From the NCBI RefSeq assembly GCF_001735805.1, contig NZ_CP017248.1, positions 6,882,001 through 6,946,000 on the forward strand: a stretch of 64,000 nt of DNA, given 5' to 3'. This document shows, in pieces, positions 42,861-51,152 of the stretch (position 1 is the stretch's first letter; every line of letters begins with the position of its first letter). The notes below the pieces were generated by a model. That model worked only from the letters and a program-made list of their open reading frames with translations, had not been told where the DNA came from and did not search any database. Made by a program: the position numbers and the translations under genes. The DNA is from Streptomyces fodineus. GTDB lineage: Bacteria; Actinomycetota; Actinomycetes; Streptomycetales; Streptomycetaceae.

Positions 42861-43775
42861 GTGGAACTGCGCCAGATTCAGTACTTCGTCGCCGTCGCGG
42901 AAGAGCTGCATTTCGGCAGGGCGGCGGAGCGACTGCACATCGGCCAGCCCGCCGTCAGTCAGCAGGTGCGCCGGCTGGAGCGGGAGCTGCGCACCCAGTT
43001 GTTCGACCGTTCCAGCCGTACCGTCACCCTCACCCCGGCCGGTCAGGCCCTGCTGCCCGAGGGCCGCGAACTGCTGAAGGCGCTGGACTCCTTCGTCGCC
43101 AAGGCCCAGCGGCTGGCCACCCAGAACGAGGCCACCTTCCGTGTCGGCATCAGCTCCGCCCTCGGGCAGCGGCTGGACGACTTCCTGGACGCACTGCCCG
43201 GCTCCGGGTCCGGCACCCGCTTCGAGTTCCAGACCCTCGATGCCCACAGCCGGCTGGAGGAGGTGCGGGCCGGGCGGCTGGACGCGGCGTTCGTCCGCGG
43301 CGTCGAAAGCGCCCCCGGCCTGCGGCTCCTGACCCTCTGGTACGACCCCCTGGTGGCGGCGCTGCCCGCCGCGCACCCGCTGGCCGAACGCGCGAGCCTG
43401 AGCCTCACCGACCTCGCCGGACTGCCGTTGCGCATCGCCTCCCGCGGCGAGAACCCCGTGCTCTACGACACCGTTGTCACCGCCTGCCGGAAGTTGGGCT
43501 TCGAACCCACCCTCGGCCCGCCCTTCACCGGGCTCCAGGACACCCTCGCCGAGATCGGCGCGGGCGCCGACGGCTGGACGCTGATGTACCCGACGGCGGC
43601 CGACACCGTCTCCTCACGCCGGATCGCCCTGCTTCCGCTGGACGGGGAACCCATCACCATGCGCATGTTTCTCGCCCTGCGGGAAAACGCCGACCCGGCG
43701 CGTCTCGAACTGCTCACCGCAACAGCCGCACGAGTGCGCCGAAAGATCGCGGAAGAAAACCGCCGGCCTGCCTGA
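42861..43775 (+). CDS. LysR-family transcriptional regulator
   Basis: This 304-residue LTTR has an N-terminal winged helix (ELRQIQYFVAVAEELHFGRA, HIGQPAVSQQVRRLERELR, LFDRSSRTVTLTPAG) and a periplasmic-binding-like effector domain. LTTRs usually activate neighbouring genes upon binding a pathway metabolite; this is the only regulator in the halopyrrole region. GTG 42861 is chosen because GGGGGG precedes it and the family N-terminus VELRQI follows; the frame upstream to 42726 is not LysR-like. Confidence 0.88.
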   Translation: MELRQIQYFVAVAEELHFGRAAERLHIGQPAVSQQVRRLERELRTQLFDRSSRTVTLTPAGQALLPEGRELLKALDSFVAKAQRLATQNEATFRVGISSALGQRLDDFLDALPGSGSGTRFEFQTLDAHSRLEEVRAGRLDAAFVRGVESAPGLRLLTLWYDPLVAALPAAHPLAERASLSLTDLAGLPLRIASRGENPVLYDTVVTACRKLGFEPTLGPPFTGLQDTLAEIGAGADGWTLMYPTAADTVSSRRIALLPLDGEPITMRMFLALRENADPARLELLTATAARVRRKIAEENRRPA

Positions 43776-43834
43776 CCGAGGCTTTCTCGGGAGAAAAGGC
43801 CAGGCAGCCACGGGAATTCGAACCGCCGGGGAGT

Positions 43835-44773
43835 TCAGCGCGAGCGTTGGCTGTTGACGAGCGCCGCACCGATGAGGGAGACCACTCCTCCGATCAGCCC
43901 CAGAGCGGTGGGCAGCGCATGGAGGAGGACCAGGGAGACGACGATGGTGATCACGGGCAGCGCGTACAGCGCCGAGGTCGTGGTGGAGACACTGAGCCGC
44001 GTCATCGCGTAGTTCCACAGCAGGTAGGCGATGGCCGCGGGGAACACACCCAGGTAGACGACCACGGCGATGCTCCCGGCCGAGGCCGCGCCCACCTCAT
44101 GGCCGAGCCGGCCCAGATAGGGGAGCATCATCATCGTGCCCAGCACCGTCACGAAGGCGTTGAACTCCGTTGAGGAGTAGCGCCCGAGCAGCGGCTTGGA
44201 CAGCACGAAATACAGGCTCTCGGCGATCGCGGCGGCGAGGACGTAGAACGCGCCGACGTTGATCTGCAGACCGGCCTGGTCGGCGAAGAGCATCGCCACC
44301 GTGCCGGCCATGCCGAGGCCGACGCCCACCCAGCCGACCACCGCCACCCGCTCGCCCAGCATGAAGGCGGCCAGGATGGTGCTGAACACGGGAACCTGGC
44401 CGACGATGAAGCTGGCCGTACCCGGACTGACCGTCGACTCGCCGTAGTTGACGCCCAGGTTGTAGATGACGATCAGCAGCAGGGCGCACAGCAGGAGCAG
44501 CGGCAGATCACGCAGCGCGGGGAGCCTCAGCCGGCGGCGAGCGGTGACCACCCAGATCGCGATGACGCTGACCGAGGCGACGGCGAACCGCAGCAGCGCC
44601 ATCGGACCGGGGCTGAAGTCGTGCAGGATCGCCTTGATCCCGACGAACGCGGACGACCACAGGGTGAGGGCGACGCCCAGGGCGAGCCAGACCCAGAGGG
44701 ATGGGGCGGCGGGGGTGTTCTGCCGGGCGGGCCGGGTGCCGGTGGTGGCGCAGGGAGTCTGCTCAGCGGTCAT
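43835..44773 (-). CDS. EamA (DMT) family exporter, last gene of the N-hydroxylase operon
   Basis: This 312-residue, 10-TM transporter has two EamA repeats (WSSAFVGIKAILHDFSPGPM; LGVNYGESTVSPGTASFIVG; TTTSALYALPVITIVVSL). It likely exports an amino-acid-like product. The ATG overlaps the WD40 gene stop by four bases (ATGA), so it belongs to the 50785-43835 operon and is probably its product exporter and self-protection. Confidence 0.87.
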   Translation of the reverse strand: MTAEQTPCATTGTRPARQNTPAAPSLWVWLALGVALTLWSSAFVGIKAILHDFSPGPMALLRFAVASVSVIAIWVVTARRRLRLPALRDLPLLLLCALLLIVIYNLGVNYGESTVSPGTASFIVGQVPVFSTILAAFMLGERVAVVGWVGVGLGMAGTVAMLFADQAGLQINVGAFYVLAAAIAESLYFVLSKPLLGRYSSTEFNAFVTVLGTMMMLPYLGRLGHEVGAASAGSIAVVVYLGVFPAAIAYLLWNYAMTRLSVSTTTSALYALPVITIVVSLVLLHALPTALGLIGGVVSLIGAALVNSQRSR

Positions 44774-47055
44774 GAACGGGTCCTGTCTACGAGTATGCCG
44801 CCGAGCAGGGCGTGCAGATGACGTCGTCGTTCGGCACGGTCGATGCCCTCGTGCCGGTACCAGTCGAAGCTGTGCAAGTGGTCGGGGAGGTCGGCGGGCG
44901 GTGCGGCGGCGTTCACGATGACTGGGAGCCATCGTATGCGGCGCCCGTTCGCCTCGGTATGTGCGGTGAGCTGCGCATAGGGGGCCGCGAGCGGGCTGGT
45001 GGACCACTGCCGCAGTGCGTCGGTGAGCAGCAGGACGCTCGCCGTGGAGCGTTCGCTCGCGTTCACCAGCCGTGCGGCGTCGGCGATGTCGTGACCGGCG
45101 CGCAGGCCGAGGACGGCCAGCTGCGCGGCGAGGGCGCTCGCCGTGTCCCGGTCGCGGGCAAGGTGCCAGACGGTGACGTCGGCATGGTCCGGCAGCGGCA
45201 GTTCCGTGCCGAGCAACAGCCGTTCCTGCCGCAGCCGTTCGTCGTCGATCTGCTCGTCGAGTACGGCCACACGGTCGTCGAGCCGGTCCGGCAGGTCCGC
45301 CTCGCCGAGCGCCCACGCGCCGGTGGCCGCCGGGTCCCAGCGGTGGAACCGGTCCGGTGTCCAGCCGGTGACGGTGGCCGTCCCGCGCGCGGGCCGGTCC
45401 GCGCCGGGGTTCTCGCGTGTGATGCGCGCGACGAGCAGTTCGGCGAGCAGTTCCCGGTGCGTCTCGGTGTCGGCGGCCACGCGTACGGTCAGCCCCTCCC
45501 GGCCGTCGCGTCCGGCTTCGACCCAGACCCGGTGCCGTTCGTCGGTGGCCGCGGTCAGTGCCTCCCGGGTGGCCGACCAGTGCCGGAACAACGTGGTGTT
45601 GACGAGGTGGCAGAACACCTGCGCCGCCGTGGTGGCGACCTCGCGCCCCCACCGCAGTTCGATGGCCGGACGGCTGCCGGAGCCGTCACGGGCGGGTCCG
45701 GCTTGCGGCAGCGCCTCGGGGCTGTGCAGGATCCAGGGCCGCTCGGTGGCGTCGATCCACGCCCGGCTCGTCTGCACGAGCAGCCCGCCGGCCAGCGCCG
45801 TGCCGGGCGACGGCAGGGACGGGTCCCGGCGCAGGTTCACGGTGCGCTCACCGGTCGCCGCGGCCTCGCGGATCGTGGCTGTGGCCGCATCGGCCAGGGC
45901 ACGGGCGCCGGTTGCGGCCACACGCCCGCCGAGGAGGGCGAGGTCGCCCGTGGCCGCCCCCCGCTCGACGGCCGCGCGTGCCCAGCCTTCCGGTTTGCGC
46001 AAGGCCGGCCAGCGATCGGCGACGAGGTGGGCGACGTCGTGGAGTGCGACGTACCCCCGGCCGTGGCTGTCCGCGTCCCGGATGGCATGCCGTAGCTCCT
46101 CGGCCACGGGCGTGCCGGCCGGCTCGCAGCGGGGGCCGGGCCCGGACAGCGGCCAGATGCGCACCTCCCGGCCGCTGGTGTCGGTGCCCGCGAGGAGATC
46201 CGCGGTGGGTGCGGCCTCCAGGCAGCCGGTCCATCCGGGATAGGCGTCCTGCACGCGCCACAGCGGCCGTCCGGTGCGGGCGTCCCACACGCCGATGGTC
46301 TGATCGTGGGAGAGCGTGGCGAGCACGCTGCCGGTGTGGTTGACGGTGACCCGGGCGACCGCGCCGCCGTGCGCGCCGAGCAGCAGGCGCGGCCGGAGCG
46401 GATCGGTGTCCCAGACCCGGAGCCGGCCGGCCGCGTCGCCGACGGCGAGCCCGTCGCGCCACCAGCACACGGTCCAGACCGCCCCGCCGCCCGCGGGCAG
46501 CCGCTCGGCGACCTGCCACCGGGCGGTGTCCCAGATCGTCAGGGCGGAGCCCCGGCAGGTCGCGGCCAGGCGGGCGCCGTCGGGCGACCAGACGAGGCTG
46601 AGCAGCACCCCGTACGGGCTGGCCAGCGGTGCGGTCACCGGACGGCCCAGCTGGTCGGTGACCATCGTGCGGCGGTCACCGCCGGCCGCCGCCAGCAACC
46701 GGCCGTCCGGGGACCAGGCGACGGCGTTGACCCACCGCCGGCCCCGCTGCGGTGTCGCCACCCGCTCGCCCGTGGTGGTGTCCCACACCGCCACCACGCC
46801 GTCCTCGGCTCCCGACGCCAGGCGTCCGCCGTCCGGGGTCCACGCCAAGGACCGGACCGATCCGCTGTGCCCGGCGAAGGTGGTCAGTTTCTCGGCCGTG
46901 CCGTCGCCGAGCCGCCACAGATGGATCAGGCCGTCGTTGCCCCCGGTGGCCAGCCGGCGGCCGTCCCCGGACCACGCCAGAGCGCACAGGCCAGTGGGGT
47001 GGGCGGCCCAGCCGGTGATCGCCGGCGGGGCCGCCCGGTGGAGCTGCCCGGTCAT
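44770..47055 (-). CDS. WD40-repeat protein with TIR-like C-terminal domain
   Basis: This 761-residue protein has seven or so WD40 blades over residues 1-320 (LAWSGDGRRLATGGNDGLIHLWRL and similar; each with S/T-G-G/S and W/L-D endings). A helical middle of about 320 residues has no motif I know. The last ~120 residues read TVWHLARDRDTASALAAQLAV, TASVLLLTDALRQWS and RRIRWLPVIVN, the beta-alpha pattern of a TIR domain; I do not see the catalytic Glu in the usual place. It overlaps both neighbours by four bases, so it is part of the N-hydroxylase operon. Possible scaffold, sensor or NAD-related effector. Confidence 0.65.
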   Translation of the reverse strand: MTGQLHRAAPPAITGWAAHPTGLCALAWSGDGRRLATGGNDGLIHLWRLGDGTAEKLTTFAGHSGSVRSLAWTPDGGRLASGAEDGVVAVWDTTTGERVATPQRGRRWVNAVAWSPDGRLLAAAGGDRRTMVTDQLGRPVTAPLASPYGVLLSLVWSPDGARLAATCRGSALTIWDTARWQVAERLPAGGGAVWTVCWWRDGLAVGDAAGRLRVWDTDPLRPRLLLGAHGGAVARVTVNHTGSVLATLSHDQTIGVWDARTGRPLWRVQDAYPGWTGCLEAAPTADLLAGTDTSGREVRIWPLSGPGPRCEPAGTPVAEELRHAIRDADSHGRGYVALHDVAHLVADRWPALRKPEGWARAAVERGAATGDLALLGGRVAATGARALADAATATIREAAATGERTVNLRRDPSLPSPGTALAGGLLVQTSRAWIDATERPWILHSPEALPQAGPARDGSGSRPAIELRWGREVATTAAQVFCHLVNTTLFRHWSATREALTAATDERHRVWVEAGRDGREGLTVRVAADTETHRELLAELLVARITRENPGADRPARGTATVTGWTPDRFHRWDPAATGAWALGEADLPDRLDDRVAVLDEQIDDERLRQERLLLGTELPLPDHADVTVWHLARDRDTASALAAQLAVLGLRAGHDIADAARLVNASERSTASVLLLTDALRQWSTSPLAAPYAQLTAHTEANGRRIRWLPVIVNAAAPPADLPDHLHSFDWYRHEGIDRAERRRHLHALLGGILVDRTRS

Positions 47056-48395
47056 AGACCAGCCTCGGTGCGGACCGTCTGCGGCAGTTCGTGCGAGGTC
47101 GTCGTCTTGCCGCCCCAGTCCACCGTCGTTCCGTCGACGTCGACGTCGTAGAGATAGCGGCCGGCCAGACTGTTGACGATCACCGCGCTGCGCCAGGCCA
47201 TGCCGGCGAAGTTGGGGTCGATCCAGCCATGGCTGTGCAGGGCCATGTTGTGGACGAAGAGGCGGTTGTCCGGCGGACCGTCCCAGCGCAGCGAGAAGTC
47301 CTCGTTGACCTCCACCTGGCCGTCCTCGCCCAGCGACAGACGGTGGCGCAACTGGTCGAGGACCGCCGGGAGGGCGTTGGAGAAGCCGGTGGCCAGGATC
47401 ACGATGTCGGCTTCCACGGCCTCGGTGCCGGTGGGACCCTCCATCTGCACCAGCCAGCCGGAGGCGGCCGGGGAGACCTTGGTGAACTCGCGGTCCACCA
47501 GCAGCCGGTGCCGCAGACGCTGTGTCTCGAGATAGTCGAGCTCGTACAGCCGCCGGTGGATGTCCTCCAGCAGCGGCTGGAGGATGGCGTCACTGGACAA
47601 CTTCTGCAGGGGCAGCAGCCGTTGCCGCTCCTGCAGTGGCTGCGCGTAGAAGTGACGGGTGTAGCCGGGGACGTACAGCTCGTTCGCGAAGGGGGACTCG
47701 TCGAAGGGGGCGAAGTTGCTGCGCCGGGTCACCCAGGTGACCTCGCTCGGCAGCCGCGAACCGTCGCTGATCAGGTCGTGGAAGATCTCCGCACCCGTCT
47801 GGCCGCCCCCGATCACGGCGACGCGCCTGCCCTGGACGTCCAGCTCCCGCAGCAGGTACTCCGTGCCGTGGAAGACGGTGGCGCCCAGATGCTGCCGGGC
47901 CCCCTCGGGCACGTACGGCTCGCGGCCGACGCCGATCACCACGTTCTTCGCGCGGTACCGGCCCCCGTCGGTGTCGGCCAGGAAGGCCCCGTCGGCGAAG
48001 TCCAGGCCGTGCACACCGGTGCCGAACCGGACGGTGTCGAGGTTGCGGCAGATCCACCGGAAGTAGTCACTGAACTCCGCCCGTCGCACGTTGGGGTAGT
48101 CGGCGACGATGAAGCGGTTCAGCCTGCGCTGCCGTGCGAGGTAGTTCAGGAAGCTGTACGGGCTCGTGGGGTCGGCGAGCGTCACGCAGTCCTTGAGATA
48201 GGGCGACTGCAGGGTGGCGTCGCGGAAGAGCAGTCCCGGATGCCAGCTGAAGTCCTCCTTGCGGTCGAGGAACCGTGCGGTGAGGTCGTCGGCCTTGGTC
48301 AGCAGGGCGGCCGTACTCAGGTTGAACGGTCCCACGCCGATGCCCAGGACATCGAGTTCCTCGACGGGGTCGACTGCTGTCTGGGGCTCAGACAT
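47052..48395 (-). CDS. L-lysine N6 / L-ornithine N5 monooxygenase
   Basis: This 447-residue flavin N-hydroxylase is of the SidA/PvdA/IucD family: FAD motif GIGVGPFN (18-25), DRKEDFSWHPGLLF with DATLQSPYLKDCVTL, NADPH motif GGGQTGAE (196-203), and C-terminal ATGFSNALP. It hydroxylates the side-chain amine of lysine or ornithine with NADPH and O2. The usual partners of siderophore assembly (acyltransferase, IucA/C or NRPS) are absent; instead a MetRS-like enzyme precedes it with an 8-base overlap. That pairing is known from hydrazine-forming systems. Confidence 0.88.
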   Translation of the reverse strand: MSEPQTAVDPVEELDVLGIGVGPFNLSTAALLTKADDLTARFLDRKEDFSWHPGLLFRDATLQSPYLKDCVTLADPTSPYSFLNYLARQRRLNRFIVADYPNVRRAEFSDYFRWICRNLDTVRFGTGVHGLDFADGAFLADTDGGRYRAKNVVIGVGREPYVPEGARQHLGATVFHGTEYLLRELDVQGRRVAVIGGGQTGAEIFHDLISDGSRLPSEVTWVTRRSNFAPFDESPFANELYVPGYTRHFYAQPLQERQRLLPLQKLSSDAILQPLLEDIHRRLYELDYLETQRLRHRLLVDREFTKVSPAASGWLVQMEGPTGTEAVEADIVILATGFSNALPAVLDQLRHRLSLGEDGQVEVNEDFSLRWDGPPDNRLFVHNMALHSHGWIDPNFAGMAWRSAVIVNSLAGRYLYDVDVDGTTVDWGGKTTTSHELPQTVRTEAGL

Positions 48396-49950
48396 GGGCG
48401 CTCCTCACGTGGCTGACGCCGGCCAGTTCCTGTGCGGTCAGGGGGGCGGGGGGTGCGGGCCAGGCGCCGCGCCCGCCGATGGTGTCGCGGCCGAGCGCGG
48501 GCAGGCTGGGACGCCCGAGCCGGCCCAGGCCGGCCCACAGGTCCCCCGCGAGCGTGGGCATGAAGGGCTCGGCCAGCAGGGCCAGTCCGGTCAGCCAGCC
48601 GGCTCCGGGCCGCGCGGGACGGTCCTCCAGCCATGCGTCGAGCACGGCCACCGCGGAGGGCAGGCAGAGCGCGGCTCCCGGCTGCAGATGCCGCCCCTGC
48701 TCGGCGACGGTACGGACGATCCGTTCGGTTTCCTCGCCGGGGACCTCGCCGGAGGCGGGCCCAGGGAGCGGGTCCGCCAGACGGGTGCGGAGCCGGTTGA
48801 CGGACTCGGCGAAGCCGTCCGCGGTGAAGTTCCCGCTGCCCTTCTCCAGAGCGATGTGGCTGAGGTGGTAGCGGAGTTCGTCGGCGGTCGCCGACGTCCG
48901 TGAGAGGAGCTCGTTCAGCCAGATGCCGTGCTTGCGGCTGGTGGAGACCTTCTCCCCCTCGAAGTTGAGGAAGTAGTTCGTCACCATGTGGTCGAACGGC
49001 TTCAGCTCTCCATGGGCGAGGGCGAGGGCGTGACTCGCGCCCACCCCGCCCACGGCGTTGTCGATCCCGAACAGGCCGACGGTGGTCACGTCGGACTCCC
49101 GGTGGAAGGGGTTGACCGCGGCGTTGCGGAGCCCGCGGTACAGCTCACCGCAGTACAGGCTGAACCCGAAGTAGGGGTTGCTCAGTACGCCGTCCGGTCC
49201 CGCCAGCTCGCTCTCGATACCCCAGTCGCCCGGCTGGGACAGCCGTACCCGTCCCCCGGTCTGCCGCAGATACGCGACGGCGATGTCGGCGAAGTCACCG
49301 GCCACGTCGGCCGACCGGATCCTGTCGATGATCTCCTCGACGTTCGGCGGGCTGAGGTACCAGCTGTCGAACTCCTGCCACACCAGCGGGCCTTCGTCGA
49401 GCCGGGACCGGGGCTGAAGGATCTCCGAGGGCTGGTAGTGGTAGCCGCACTCCTCGCAGGCGTTTCCCCCGCCCGGGGTACGGCAGTGCGGGCACGTGCC
49501 CTGCAGCCAGACGCCGATGACGTAACGGCCGGAGTCCTTGGAGCGGGGAACCGGGTCAGCGATCTTCTTCGCGGTGCCCCGGGCGGCCAGCGTCCTCAGA
49601 AGCCCTTCGTGGACTTCGCGGTACGGGCCGGTGTGATTCTCGTCCAGCGGTGAGACCCACTGATCGAGCTCGACACCGAGACTGCGCAGGTCGTCTCCGA
49701 TCAGTGAGTGGTAACGCCAGCAGGTCTCCGCCGGACTGCGGTGCGCGGTCAGCGCCTCCAGCTGGATCCAGTTCTCGTACGCGTCGGTGCCGCTGATCAC
49801 CGAGACGTCGTGGCCTTCACGGCGTAAGTGCCGGGCGATCACATCGCCGCGCAGGTAGGCGCCCGCGGCATGACCGATGTGCATACGGCCATTGGGTGTC
49901 GGGTGCATGGGGACGATCAGGTACCGCTTCGCCGATGGTGTGGTGGACAC
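48388..49950 (-). CDS. Methionyl-tRNA-synthetase-like ligase in a biosynthetic operon
   Basis: This 520-residue class I synthetase has HIGH (24-27, in GRMHIGHAAGAYLRG), a zinc knuckle with Cys153/156/165/168, SGTDAYENW, and KVSTS (334-338) for KMSKS. It has a short helical domain but no C-terminal tRNA-binding extension. True MetRS is essential and normally elsewhere; this one is wedged between an Fe/2-oxoglutarate oxygenase and an N-hydroxylase, so it probably activates an amino acid for ligation to an N-hydroxy amine. A second, antibiotic-resistant MetRS is the alternative. GTG start after AAGGAAG. Codon 42 is TTA. Confidence 0.82.
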   Translation of the reverse strand: MSTTPSAKRYLIVPMHPTPNGRMHIGHAAGAYLRGDVIARHLRREGHDVSVISGTDAYENWIQLEALTAHRSPAETCWRYHSLIGDDLRSLGVELDQWVSPLDENHTGPYREVHEGLLRTLAARGTAKKIADPVPRSKDSGRYVIGVWLQGTCPHCRTPGGGNACEECGYHYQPSEILQPRSRLDEGPLVWQEFDSWYLSPPNVEEIIDRIRSADVAGDFADIAVAYLRQTGGRVRLSQPGDWGIESELAGPDGVLSNPYFGFSLYCGELYRGLRNAAVNPFHRESDVTTVGLFGIDNAVGGVGASHALALAHGELKPFDHMVTNYFLNFEGEKVSTSRKHGIWLNELLSRTSATADELRYHLSHIALEKGSGNFTADGFAESVNRLRTRLADPLPGPASGEVPGEETERIVRTVAEQGRHLQPGAALCLPSAVAVLDAWLEDRPARPGAGWLTGLALLAEPFMPTLAGDLWAGLGRLGRPSLPALGRDTIGGRGAWPAPPAPLTAQELAGVSHVRSAHV

Positions 49951-49993
49951 CGGGCTTCCTTTCGGGAGTGCGGGCAGGAGAACGGCGGATCAC

Positions 49994-50785
49994 TCAGATC
50001 TGCGGCACGTAAGGGGTGAAGTCGACCAGCAGGACGCAGCGTTCCCCGCGACGGGACTCGGGGCCGCGCCGGACGGGGCTGACGTAGTGGCTGACCTGCG
50101 GGTCGTGGACCGCGTAGGAGTCCAGGGGGCTTTCGAGCGTGAACTGCGCCTGCAGCAGTTCGCCGGCCACCTCGTCGGGGCGCAGGCCCGCGCACCGGGG
50201 TGGAGCGATCACGTTCACCCCGCCGGTAACGTTGTCACGGCTGATCAGGTGTGCGAAGGTGAACGGCTCGCCGTCCTGGTGGAGTTCGTTCGGCGAGGAC
50301 ACGGCTTCGTCCTCGGCGGTGTCGACGGCAAGCTTCACGAAGTGGACGCCGACATGCACAAGGCCCGTGCGGAGTTCCTCCGACTGGGCGGCCTCGGCGG
50401 CGTCGAAGAGAATGATCTGACGCAGCAGTTCGTTCGCCTGGACTTCGGCCGGAACGGCGGCGAAGCGGCGGTGCTCGCCGGCGTGCTCGGGGTTGTGCGT
50501 GCCCTGGTAGTAGACGGTCACCGGCCCGGCGGCCGGATCATCGACCGGAGGCGTCCACATCAGCGTGTGTTCCCACGGAACGTACACAGCGCGGCCGTAC
50601 CGGCGGTATCGGTTCGCGTCCCGGCCGTACGGGTCGGCCGGCAGTTCGGTGAAAGCGTCCGACAGTTTCTTGAGAAGCATGCCCGGGTCGTCGTGCTCGA
50701 CGCGGCTTAAGAAGGATTCGCTGGAGTAACGGGTGAAGCCGTCCGCAAGGAGACGTGAAAGGACAGGAGTCGCCACGGTTCCCAT
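49994..50785 (-). CDS. Fe(II)/2-oxoglutarate dioxygenase (amino-acid hydroxylase, PF10014-like)
   Basis: This 263-residue oxygenase resembles L-isoleucine 4-hydroxylase and BsmA. NELHQDGEPFTFAHLISRDN supplies the H169-x-D171 iron ligands, GGVNVIAP follows, and SHYVSPV supplies the distal His233. It should hydroxylate a free or modified amino acid. ATG 50785 is preceded by ACGGGGA; ATG 50839 is an alternative adding 18 residues. Codon 26 is TTA (50710-50708), rare in this genome and a mark of bldA-dependent translation. First gene of the operon; 43 bases to the MetRS-like gene. Confidence 0.8.
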   Translation of the reverse strand: MGTVATPVLSRLLADGFTRYSSESFLSRVEHDDPGMLLKKLSDAFTELPADPYGRDANRYRRYGRAVYVPWEHTLMWTPPVDDPAAGPVTVYYQGTHNPEHAGEHRRFAAVPAEVQANELLRQIILFDAAEAAQSEELRTGLVHVGVHFVKLAVDTAEDEAVSSPNELHQDGEPFTFAHLISRDNVTGGVNVIAPPRCAGLRPDEVAGELLQAQFTLESPLDSYAVHDPQVSHYVSPVRRGPESRRGERCVLLVDFTPYVPQI

Positions 50786-51083
50786 GTTTTCCCCGTTCTG
50801 GTTCAGTGCAGGGTCTGCGATTCTGTCGTCGTTCGACATGGCTGGTCGGCTCTCTTCGGCCGACACGCCGATCAAATCCGTTGGATGATCAAGACGTGGC
50901 CAGGAAACGAGTGCGGTAAATCTCCCGGAGATCACCGCTTTCGTTGATCGTTGCATTTACATCTGGGCGGGTGCAAGGATGAATTCCGGTCAGAATGGCC
51001 GGATCCGCGGGGGCTTGGGGCGCGGCGTGTCGCCGGCGCTCGGCTCATCACCAATCATGATGGCAGCCAGATCGGATCGGGTC

Positions 51084-51112
51084 TTGGACAGCCCGGCCAT
51101 CGGTGCTGGACT
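51084..51112 (+). promoter_or_regulatory. Promoter-like element shared with 40893
   Basis: TTGGAC, 17 bases, TGGACT; the outer sequence GTCTTGGAC-N11-CGGTGCTGGACT and a preceding GGAT equal those at 40881-40921. A strong hairpin follows 14 bases later, so the transcript may be attenuated. No gene starts directly downstream. Confidence 0.45.
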
Positions 51113-51125
51113 TGGTGTCGGAGGA

Positions 51126-51152
51126 GCGCTCCGCGGCAGCGGCGCGGAGCGC
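51126..51152. terminator. Strong hairpin, possible attenuator
   Basis: GCGCTCCGCG and CGCGGAGCGC are perfect 10-bp arms around GCAGCGG. It lies just after the promoter-like element at 51084-51112 and could stop early transcription. No T tract follows. Confidence 0.5.

Noticed and set aside
28485..43775. Bioluminescence operon
   Set aside because: Only one LLM protein (no LuxB), a carrier protein, adenylation enzyme and halogenases point to specialised metabolism, not light emission.
47052..48395. Hydroxamate siderophore cluster
   Set aside because: An ornithine/lysine N-hydroxylase alone suggests it, but no acyltransferase, NIS synthetase, NRPS or siderophore transporter is present.
48388..49950. 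Housekeeping methionyl-tRNA synthetase
   Set aside because: KVSTS replaces KMSKS, a TTA codon is present, and it is locked in an operon with oxygenases; a housekeeping role is unlikely though a resistance copy remains possible.
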